Source: Methanobacteriota archaeon (GTDB taxonomy: Archaea; Thermoplasmatota; Poseidoniia; Poseidoniales; Poseidoniaceae). From it: DNA of 8,114 nucleotides. The stretch is taken from positions 27,864 to 35,977 of the forward strand of contig PADF01000040.1 in the NCBI GenBank assembly GCA_002702945.1, in the 5' to 3' direction. The notes under the pieces are model-generated. The model worked only from the letters and a program-made list of their open reading frames with translations. It ran no database searches and was not told where the DNA came from. This document shows, one piece after another, positions 1 through 6,280 of the stretch. The position numbers and the translations under genes are program-made. The first letter of the stretch is position 1. Each line of letters opens with the position of its first letter.

Positions 1-1190
1 TCAATATCTATCGAAGAACCCGCTGGGATAGAATAATTCAGGCCTAGAGTTTTCATTATCTGCCAATCAATAATACCATCATCCATAGCTGGAACACTAT
101 CTTCAACTTGTAAATAAACTAATTCTAGCGTCATACTATCATCTAAATTTGTAATTGTAGAATCTACATAGTCACCATGAGAAATCTCTTGAATAATTTC
201 AAATGTAGAATCCTGAGGACCTAAACGATATGAAACTCTATCTTCCGATTGGTCCATCTGGTAGTTTACAGCCATTAGAATAAGTGTTAGCATAAATAAG
301 GTACTGATTCCCTCTACTATAGCATGTCTTCTAATTTTAATTCGGCTAAACCCTTTGAAAAATGAGCCATGGTCATTTCGAAGTCTTGGTTGAAGGTGAT
401 GAATAAAAAGAGCACCTATTCCACCAATAATCATGCCTAATGGGATATCGGTAAACCAATGAATTCCCAGATAAAGTATGGAGAAACAAAATAGTATAGT
501 ATTGATTAGAATGAATAGGTGATAAGGCCAATGTTCCCATTCAGACATTTTTCCACCCTTCTCTTTGACATGCAAATAATTCAAAACTAGAATACCAAAA
601 GGAATTGCAACATGTAGGGATGGAACTGCATTATCCAATGGATCATTTTGTGAATAAAATGTAGTATATGCTCCATCTTGATATAGCAATGCATCCATGC
701 CTGGAATCCATGAAGAAGTAACCTCGACATTGAAAAATAGATAATAAGGTACAGCAAGTGCATAAATTAGAAGATAATTCAATGTAACTTTATCTGTCAT
801 ATCTCTATCTCCACTATAAGCGAAGTATACTGTAGTAACATAAATTAAGAATAAGTAGATAAACAGATAATGGAAATTCAAGATAGAGGTTAATGTATCA
901 TTATAGAATAAATCTTGGATCCCTTTTGTAAACTCCCCTTCAAGAGAATAAAGCCAATCAGTCCAATGCCCTACCTTCATTTTAATTGGTTCGTTAAGAG
1001 CATCTGTGAGGCTTTTCCATCGAATAATTATGATATAACCAATAGCGTGTAGATAGTATCTTTTTTCATGAAATTCTTTAGCCCAATCTCGTATTGGGAT
1101 TCTGCGACCTTTGATGTGAACAGTAAAAGCCCAGCAAATTACTGGAGTCAAAAATAGAATTAGATACATCATAATCCTATATGGGCTCAT
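1..1190 (-). CDS. PAP2-family (Aur1-like) membrane phosphatase/phosphotransferase, 3' partial
   Basis: I translated this reading frame by hand: 396 codons from ATG at 1190 with no stop before the left window edge. It is a polytopic membrane protein with hydrophobic segments near residues 6-22, 104-124, 137-153, 193-206, 223-242, 249-265 and 291-309. Two PAP2 signatures are present: PSLH (190-193, in NAVPSLHVAIPFG) and GIHWFTD (242-248), giving His193 and the His244/Asp248 pair of the phosphatase centre. The PSLH form and the lack of an obvious KxxxxxxRP first motif fit the Aur1/inositol-phosphorylceramide-synthase-like branch better than classical PAP2. Such enzymes remove or transfer lipid phosphate headgroups at the membrane; the substrate cannot be read here. 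After the last membrane segment a hydrophilic tail of more than 85 residues runs out of the window. ATG 1190 was chosen because an in-frame TAA lies seven codons upstream and a TATA-like box sits 25 bases before it. ATGs at codons 7 and 8 are alternatives. Confidence 0.85.
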   Translation of the reverse strand, partial: MSPYRIMMYLILFLTPVICWAFTVHIKGRRIPIRDWAKEFHEKRYYLHAIGYIIIIRWKSLTDALNEPIKMKVGHWTDWLYSLEGEFTKGIQDLFYNDTLTSILNFHYLFIYLFLIYVTTVYFAYSGDRDMTDKVTLNYLLIYALAVPYYLFFNVEVTSSWIPGMDALLYQDGAYTTFYSQNDPLDNAVPSLHVAIPFGILVLNYLHVKEKGGKMSEWEHWPYHLFILINTILFCFSILYLGIHWFTDIPLGMIIGGIGALFIHHLQPRLRNDHGSFFKGFSRIKIRRHAIVEGISTLFMLTLILMAVNYQMDQSEDRVSYRLGPQDSTFEIIQEISHGDYVDSTITNLDDSMTLELVYLQVEDSVPAMDDGIIDWQIMKTLGLNYSIPAGSSIDI

Positions 1191-1210
1191 GGCTTGGTCG
1201 CAGCATTAGA

Positions 1211-1225
1211 TGATATATCCTTTTT
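1211..1225 (-). promoter_or_regulatory. TATA-like box for the PAP2 gene, leaderless layout
   Basis: Read on the minus strand this is AAAAAGGATATATCA. An A-rich BRE-like stretch is followed by ATATAT centred near 1215, about 25 bases before ATG 1190. That spacing places the expected transcript start at or next to the ATG. There is no Shine-Dalgarno sequence in front of the ATG, which fits a leaderless mRNA. Assigned by position and composition only. Confidence 0.5.
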
Positions 1226-1285
1226 GACTGCAAAATAGAAATTTGTTACATTAACCAACGCTATGTAATCACCGAACATAACACC

Positions 1286-1294
1286 TTTACAAAT
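1286..1294 (+). promoter_or_regulatory. TATA-like box for the GDPD-like gene
   Basis: TTTACAAAT, a near match to the archaeal TTTAWAWA box, is centred at about 1290 and so lies 25 bases before ATG 1315. No Shine-Dalgarno sequence precedes that ATG, so a leaderless transcript beginning at 1315 is plausible. This supports 1315 over the upstream ATG at 1293, which lies in another frame and inside the box. The 1191-1314 gap thus holds two divergent promoters and nothing else that I can recognise. Confidence 0.4.
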
Positions 1295-1314
1295 GAACAC
1301 ATCATCCAACATAT

Positions 1315-2478
1315 ATGTCCGGGGAATGGCAACAAGCCCCAGAAAATACCTTAGAGAGTCTGAGGCATGGAATTATTCATTCTGATGGAGTCGAATTTGA
1401 TCTCAGACTCTCAAGTGATGGAAAGTTGGTTATTCATCATGATTCTATTGTTTCCATACCTAAAGAAAAACGTGAAGGACGTCCAAAATGGTTGGACTCT
1501 TGGTCTTTAGATGAACTCAAGAATGTAGGATTTACTAGTTTTGAGGATTTTATTAGTGATTCAGTCATACAAAAACATTGGATTGAAGAGGGAAAAATGG
1601 CATGTCTGGAGTTCAAAAGGCCACATTTATTGTCTCCAAATGGAAGGGGGCTGGTAAACAAATCAAGGCAATATAAGTATATGACTAATGCGATGAAGTT
1701 AGCTGAAAAAATACTGGATGAAAATCAGATTCCCAATGAAAATTCAGTATTCTACGCTTTTTTTAGAGGCATGAAGCAAGTAATCAGTAAGTCAAATATT
1801 AAACGCAACTGGGCTGAACTTATGCCTTCAATACCTTCGATTGGCAGTAGAACATTCAAGCGAATGTATGCCTACCCACAATATATGACAATGCCATTTT
1901 CTAGACTTGTCAAGCGCCATAGAAATAGTGGCGCATCAATGATTCCATGTGCAATTGAATATTTCTCGCCTATTTATGGAAGGGCATTGATAGGCAAAAA
2001 AGTGGGATTAGATGATAAGTATTCGAAACACCTTTTATCTTGTCAAAAGGGAATGCCAACCTATGTTTGGCCAGCAAAACCAGAACTCGAACATAAAATC
2101 TTGAATAATGGATTAACAGGATTAACCGATCATCTCGACCCAGAATTAACTTGGTTACCAAGTGGAAATGCTAGATGGAATCATCCTGCCACTAGGCCAC
2201 TAGATAAGACTCAATTACAACTATTAAATTCTGCAAATCAGGAAAGTCACCGCTCAATAATAAAACAACTGAATGAAGAGGTTCCACTGTGGAAAGAATG
2301 TGATAAAAGCCGGCGTATGGAATTAGTAAAATGGTGGAAAAATAAATGGAGATGGGATTATGATATTAGTGACATTTTAGATAATACTACAAAATCTCCA
2401 CCATGGCAAAGTGTTAGATTAATCGGACATCGAGGTTCGGGAAAAACATCTAGACCTGTTCTAAAAAATATCACTTAA
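1315..2478 (+). CDS. Glycerophosphodiester phosphodiesterase-like protein with a displaced HRG motif
   Basis: GDPD enzymes are metal-dependent TIM barrels that hydrolyse glycerophosphodiesters to glycerol-3-phosphate and an alcohol. Seen here: APENTLESL (residues 8-16), VEFDL (26-30, metal-binding Glu27/Asp29), IHHDS (40-44, catalytic-type His42-Asp43), CLEFKRP (97-103, Glu99/Lys101), YVWPAK (250-255) and GLTGLTDHLD (266-275), in the family's order. The strand-1 HRG motif should stand about five residues before PENT, but that position reads Met1-Ser2-Gly3. A good HRG (LIGHRGSGKTS, His372-Arg373-Gly374) occurs instead 14 residues before the stop. The protein could be a circularly permuted barrel, a GDPD followed by the stump of a second one, or a decaying gene. 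The region 280-365 is a Trp- and Lys-rich stretch that I do not recognise. No signal peptide is seen. An in-frame TGA at 1294 limits the start, and a TATA-like box 25 bases upstream supports ATG 1315. The 3' end overlaps the convergent citrate synthase gene by 8 bases. Confidence 0.8.
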   Translation: MSGEWQQAPENTLESLRHGIIHSDGVEFDLRLSSDGKLVIHHDSIVSIPKEKREGRPKWLDSWSLDELKNVGFTSFEDFISDSVIQKHWIEEGKMACLEFKRPHLLSPNGRGLVNKSRQYKYMTNAMKLAEKILDENQIPNENSVFYAFFRGMKQVISKSNIKRNWAELMPSIPSIGSRTFKRMYAYPQYMTMPFSRLVKRHRNSGASMIPCAIEYFSPIYGRALIGKKVGLDDKYSKHLLSCQKGMPTYVWPAKPELEHKILNNGLTGLTDHLDPELTWLPSGNARWNHPATRPLDKTQLQLLNSANQESHRSIIKQLNEEVPLWKECDKSRRMELVKWWKNKWRWDYDISDILDNTTKSPPWQSVRLIGHRGSGKTSRPVLKNIT

Positions 2479-3667
2479 TATGACGAAGTGTTTGTCCTTC
2501 TGGGAAGTATTTTGGTCGATAAATTGGTACACCTTTACCGCCTCTAAAAACAGAACGCTCATCGACAATTTGTGCTCCAATTCCAGCAACTCTTGCCCAG
2601 CCAAAGAAGGTAGTATAATAGGTTGGATCAGTCAATCCAACATGGAATAATAAAGCACCACTAGCAATATCAACATTCGCATTAGGATTACTGATTTTCG
2701 GATTCTCACTGAGAACTCTAGGTGCTACTTCTCTAAGTGTTCGGATGATTTTGAAATTTTCATCATCTGGACAAATTTTCTCTCCAAGTTCAAATTGAAC
2801 TGTTGCTCTTGGATCTTCGACTCTTAAAACCGCGTGCCCAAATCCGAAAATAGGTCTTCCAGCTTCTAATTCTGAACGTACAAATCTCTCAACTTCTTGG
2901 ACATCACTAGTTCCCACCTTCAAAACAAATTCGAGGCATGACTGATTTGCTCTACCATGAAGAGGTCCAGAAAGCGCATTCATTGCTCCAGCGATTGAAG
3001 AATATACAGTTGCCTTACCAGATGCTACTGCTTTACCAGTGAATGTCGAAAGATTACCACCACCGTGGTCCATGTGTAACACAAGATATGTCGAAATTAC
3101 TCTCTTCATAACTTCTCGGTCAACACCGTCTAGGTCTAATGTATCGATAAAACGATCAACTAATGACTTAGAAGTATCATCATCTGGAATATTAGATTCT
3201 CGACCTTCGCGAATCCTAAAAATTAGACCCATTAGGCGAGGCATTCTAGCAATCAAATTCAAAGCGTCTTCTTTCCAATCATCAGTAGTATCAAACATTC
3301 CTAATGTATGAATTCCAACAGAAAGCCAGTCCATTGGGTGACCTGCCTTTGGAAGTGATTGTAAGACAGATTCGATATCGCCTGGTATTTTTCCTCGTCT
3401 AGATAAATCATTTCTGAAAGAATCTAATTGTTCTGGAGTTGGTAGTTCTTTATTCATCAATAAATAAACGATTTCCTCAGGTTCAAAATTTGCTAATTCG
3501 CTAATTGGGTAACCGCAATAATGAACTCCTTCTGTTGGTGTAACAAAAGAAGTCCTACATGTGCCGACAGGGACCCCTCTAAGGCCAATGTTGAGGTGGC
3601 TATTTGTCAACTCAAATAACACATTCTCATCTCGCAAAGTTCTCCCCTCAACAACCCGACATAGCAC
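2471..3667 (-). CDS. gltA: Citrate synthase, mitochondrial/Geobacter-like type
   Basis: Condenses oxaloacetate and acetyl-CoA to citrate at the entry to the TCA cycle, in the cytoplasm. The active site is complete: DHGGGN (His201), GPLHGRANQ (His237), GFGHAVLR (His278) and NVDIASG (Asp333), matching the pig heart residues His238, His274, His320 and Asp375. The 398-residue length is normal for a catalytic core. LSGPLHG.ANQ, GHAVLR..DPRA, YYT..FGWAR and the N-terminal GLRGV...TS...P.EG...GY resemble the eukaryotic-type subfamily more than the usual archaeal enzymes. The listed frame opens with GTG at 3667, but that codon is only about 8 bases from a TATA-like box. TTG at 3637, four bases after AGGGGAG (3648-3642 on the minus strand) and some 13 bases after the predicted transcript start, is at least as likely and would remove ten residues ahead of the conserved region. 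The gene follows the YkgJ-type gene after 40 bases but probably has its own promoter. Its TGA lies within the last bases of the convergent GDPD gene. Confidence 0.95.
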   Translation of the reverse strand: MLCRVVEGRTLRDENVLFELTNSHLNIGLRGVPVGTCRTSFVTPTEGVHYCGYPISELANFEPEEIVYLLMNKELPTPEQLDSFRNDLSRRGKIPGDIESVLQSLPKAGHPMDWLSVGIHTLGMFDTTDDWKEDALNLIARMPRLMGLIFRIREGRESNIPDDDTSKSLVDRFIDTLDLDGVDREVMKRVISTYLVLHMDHGGGNLSTFTGKAVASGKATVYSSIAGAMNALSGPLHGRANQSCLEFVLKVGTSDVQEVERFVRSELEAGRPIFGFGHAVLRVEDPRATVQFELGEKICPDDENFKIIRTLREVAPRVLSENPKISNPNANVDIASGALLFHVGLTDPTYYTTFFGWARVAGIGAQIVDERSVFRGGKGVPIYRPKYFPEGQTLRHIK

Positions 3668-3670
3668 TTG

Positions 3671-3680
3671 GGTATAAAGG
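3671..3680 (-). promoter_or_regulatory. TATA-like box for citrate synthase
   Basis: On the minus strand CCTTTATACC contains TTTATA (3678-3673) after a GC-rich spacer. Archaeal spacing predicts transcription from about 3650, which lies downstream of the GTG at 3667. The transcript would then begin just before GAGGGGAGA (3649-3641), a possible ribosome-binding site for TTG 3637. The box is therefore evidence both for separate transcription and for a shorter protein. It is short and unproven. Confidence 0.45.
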
Positions 3681-3690
3681 CGGCCTTAAC

Positions 3691-3707
3691 AAAATTAGAC
3701 AAAAATT
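3691..3707 (-). terminator. T-tract after the YkgJ-type gene
   Basis: Immediately after the TAG of the cysteine-rich protein gene, the minus strand reads AATTTTTGTCTAATTTT, two T-runs with no hairpin. Archaeal RNA polymerase terminates at such T-rich tracts. This would end the upstream three-gene transcript before the citrate synthase promoter. Confidence 0.4.
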
Positions 3708-4169
3708 CTAATTATTTTCTGGCCACTTTCTAAATCCTTTAGTCGCTTGCCTATCAGAGAAAATCTGTATTCGTATTTTATCACCTTCAACCAAAATTGC
3801 ATCTTCAGATGTTAACCCTGGACAGGTCTTTTTCACTTCATTCCACGACCGATTTGTTGAAAGATTTTCAGACCACCATGGAAATGCAGCACACTGTTGT
3901 GGCCTGACTTGATAGATATCGCACTGTTTTGAATCATTGAGATAGATACAAACATCATCACTCTTACGACTTTCTAAAATAAATCTCCCATCGAGAGTTT
4001 TTCTACAATCTCTTTCCAACCATTCTTGGACCTCCATTCCTAGATGCTGTGAAATCCTTCGAGCATCTGAGGTTGAAAGATATACAATACCCCCAGGTTC
4101 ATCACAACATTTCCCACAGTTTGGTTGGCATGAGAATGGGACTCCTTTCATCCACCAAGGAGACTTCAT
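3708..4169 (-). CDS. YkgJ-type CxxCxxCC cysteine-cluster protein
   Basis: A 153-residue soluble protein of the CxxCxxCC (YkgJ, formerly UPF0153) family, thought from its cysteine pattern to bind zinc or an iron-sulfur centre; its biochemical role is unknown. Visible motifs: C-x3-C-x2-CC (Cys14, Cys18, Cys21, Cys22), VCIYL (Cys74), QCDIYQVRPQQCAAFPWW (Cys83, Cys93, with the typical C.IY..RP..C..FP core) and TCPG (Cys116). Cys55 is extra, making nine cysteines in all. The start ATG overlaps the stop of the DnaA-like gene as ATGA (4169-4166), and GGGTGA stands six bases upstream, so translation is probably coupled. The family is widespread and often stands alone, so its place last in this cluster may reflect shared expression rather than shared function. 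Confidence 0.9.
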   Translation of the reverse strand: MKSPWWMKGVPFSCQPNCGKCCDEPGGIVYLSTSDARRISQHLGMEVQEWLERDCRKTLDGRFILESRKSDDVCIYLNDSKQCDIYQVRPQQCAAFPWWSENLSTNRSWNEVKKTCPGLTSEDAILVEGDKIRIQIFSDRQATKGFRKWPENN

Positions 4170-6280
4170 TCTTCTTCACCCGAAAGTAATACTGATTTAG
4201 GAGTTAAACTTGAAGTCGATAAAATTCCTTCTGGATGTGGTTCTAAAGTCTCGCCGATTTTAACCAACGAATTACTGTCATTCGATTCAAGCAAATCTTC
4301 TGCCGAAACTTCACTGCTATCAATATCCCACTCTCCGTCGGGATCATGACTATCTAAAATCGAGGAAATATTAGACGAAACCTTAAGGATATTTGAAGAG
4401 GTTTTTCTTTGTTTTTTCCTTCTAACAGCAGGTTTTCTAATTAACTTGGCCTCAACAAATTCCGGAAGCGGTTCTCTTTCTGGATCGATTTCAACTAACT
4501 TATGCTCAAGTTCACGTAAATCGTCTGCTATCAAAATTAAGTCTTCTAGTGATGCTTCACTCGCTCTTTGTGATAAATCTATCATCTTACTTTCTAAATC
4601 CTCTAAAATAATTGCATTTTCTGCTAATTCCATTTCAGCTGACTGGAATTGGCCATCAATATTCATTTCAATATCGGTTAAAATATCAGCAGCAGTGCCG
4701 AAATCATCCTCTTCAATTCTCTTTCTTTGAGCAATCAAATGTTTGTCTCGGTCATGCAATTCAAGGACAGAAGGTGCTTCTGGAGTTAAATCTTCAAGAG
4801 TTGTTTTGACATGTCTTTCAAGTAATTCTATTTGAGATTTAGATAAATCCTCATCATCCCAATTTGGAGGTTCATATTCTTCGGTTAAAGATGGTAATTC
4901 ACTGGTTAATTCTATGCCTCCAATCTCATTATCGCTGTAAACAACATCAACCGCACTAGAAATTAATCTCTGTGCAACATCTTCAACTCTCTCTCGAACT
5001 ATTTCATCATGTATCATTTGTGAGTCGAGCGGTATATCGGATAACAACGATGAAACATCGTGAGCATCAGAAATATTTTCTCCTGATAAAATTGCATTTG
5101 CAACCTTTTCTAAATTCGATTTCGTCGACCTCCAACTTGGGGATTCATGAGTTACTAGTGTCGCTAATTGTGCGTCATCAAGAACTATGTTTAGGGCAAT
5201 GGATCTCTTTCTGGCAAATAACATCAAACTTCCTGGACTAGGAGATTTGATCGAAGTCTGAACACTTCCACGACATAGGTCCCAAAGACGAGATGCCGGC
5301 CAATCTTTTGGGGGGCTAGAAGATGTCATTATAACATGAACATTGAGATTTAATGCATAGTCAATCATCTTACCGATTAGATTAGCCATGATTTTGTTTT
5401 CAGCAATAAAATCTACATCATCAATAGCTAGTAATCTACATCCAATGAGAGAATCTTGCCATCCTTCAGGAAGATTATCCATATTTTCAAGTTCAATACC
5501 TGAAATTAGGAAAACATGACCTTCATGCCTTTGAAGAATCGCTTGGGAAATAGCATGAATTAAATGAGAACGACCAGTTTCCCTAGACCCTGTAATCAAT
5601 AATGGATTTAGACCATTACCTGTAGAGTCTATTACACCCTCAGCCAACTGTGTTGCTCTACGATTTTCCACGACAGTAACCCATTGCTTGAATGTATTAT
5701 GTGATTCAAAATCCAATTTTTTAGGCCAATCAAATTCTTTAGGAATATGAACAGTATGGTGATGAGCAAGTAAAGAAACATCTTGTTCCAATTCATGATT
5801 GCTGAGATGTTCAGTTCGCCTTTGTCCATTTACAACACTCTTCCAGATTGGAGTTCCGTCACTGACATAACCGAAGTAATCATTTTCATCATAGAAATTA
5901 TTTTGCGAATCCTCTTCTACAGAAGAAAGTGTTCTATCTCTCAATTTTTGTATTCTAGATGCAACAACATCTGAAATATCTTCACCCCTATTATTTAATT
6001 CGATAGAAGGTTTGAATGTTCTACTTTCTCGACCTAAAACATGGTCTGCTAAAATATCAAAAGTCGGCCTAGAGGAGACCCCTACTCTTTGAAGTAATCT
6101 TGATTTTCTAGTATCATCTACAGATGAACGACCTAATATTTTGTTCAATTTAGATCGGGCAGCGATTGGTTTCTCAACGACTCGAACTTCTGGAGTCTCT
6201 TGGTCTGAAGGATTTAATCTCTCCAAATGTTTCTTGGCATTTTCCAAAGCCAAATTGAGTTGTTGCTTACGAGTCATCAT
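4166..6280 (-). CDS. DnaA-like AAA+ ATPase, Walker A Lys replaced by Arg, no DnaA domain IV
   Basis: Residues are numbered from TTG 6295, the most upstream start (709 aa). Residues 195-405 read as a DnaA/DnaC-type AAA+ module: NPLLITG leads into GSRETGRS (236-243, Walker A with Arg242 where Lys is expected); LLAIDDVDFI (288-297) is Walker B with Asp292/Asp293; VIMTSSSPP (321-329) is sensor 1; SRLWDLCRGS (335-344) is the arginine-finger (box VII) region; and Arg389 in SWRSTKSNLEKV aligns with the DnaA sensor 2 Arg. No domain IV helix-turn-helix follows. Instead there is an acidic region, helical heptad-like segments (about 485-605), a basic patch (KPAVRRKKQRK, 621-631) and an acidic tail. Residues 1-190 are mostly polar and carry RVGV (70-73) and RTFKP (92-96), shared with the upstream neighbour. 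GGGGGTGAT (6293-6285) points to ATG 6280 or 6277 as the real start, overlapping the upstream gene by 14 or 11 bases. Bacterial DnaA opens origins; archaea use Orc1/Cdc6, so replication initiation is not implied. A regulatory or scaffold ATPase is possible. Confidence 0.85.
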   Translation of the reverse strand: MMTRKQQLNLALENAKKHLERLNPSDQETPEVRVVEKPIAARSKLNKILGRSSVDDTRKSRLLQRVGVSSRPTFDILADHVLGRESRTFKPSIELNNRGEDISDVVASRIQKLRDRTLSSVEEDSQNNFYDENDYFGYVSDGTPIWKSVVNGQRRTEHLSNHELEQDVSLLAHHHTVHIPKEFDWPKKLDFESHNTFKQWVTVVENRRATQLAEGVIDSTGNGLNPLLITGSRETGRSHLIHAISQAILQRHEGHVFLISGIELENMDNLPEGWQDSLIGCRLLAIDDVDFIAENKIMANLIGKMIDYALNLNVHVIMTSSSPPKDWPASRLWDLCRGSVQTSIKSPSPGSLMLFARKRSIALNIVLDDAQLATLVTHESPSWRSTKSNLEKVANAILSGENISDAHDVSSLLSDIPLDSQMIHDEIVRERVEDVAQRLISSAVDVVYSDNEIGGIELTSELPSLTEEYEPPNWDDEDLSKSQIELLERHVKTTLEDLTPEAPSVLELHDRDKHLIAQRKRIEEDDFGTAADILTDIEMNIDGQFQSAEMELAENAIILEDLESKMIDLSQRASEASLEDLILIADDLRELEHKLVEIDPEREPLPEFVEAKLIRKPAVRRKKQRKTSSNILKVSSNISSILDSHDPDGEWDIDSSEVSAEDLLESNDSNSLVKIGETLEPHPEGILSTSSLTPKSVLLSGEEE
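4176..4181 (-). promoter_or_regulatory. Ribosome-binding site of the YkgJ-type gene
   Basis: GGGTGA on the minus strand, six bases before ATG 4169 and inside the last codons of the DnaA-like gene. It matches the archaeal 16S anti-Shine-Dalgarno (GGAGGTGA) and fixes the start of the downstream gene. Confidence 0.6.

Noticed and set aside
3039..3311. 90-codon plus-strand frame inside citrate synthase
   Set aside because: It is antisense to a strongly conserved enzyme, with no recognisable motif.
4166..5080. DnaA domain IV (DNA-binding helix-turn-helix) in the C-terminal half of the ATPase
   Set aside because: No match to the DnaA signature (R..A.YL.RELT..S...IG..FGGRDHTTV). The region is acidic and heptad-like instead, so a replication-initiator function is not claimed.
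4446..5241. Several plus-strand frames opposite the DnaA-like gene
   Set aside because: Shadows of the acidic, helical coding sequence on the other strand; low-complexity Ser-rich products.
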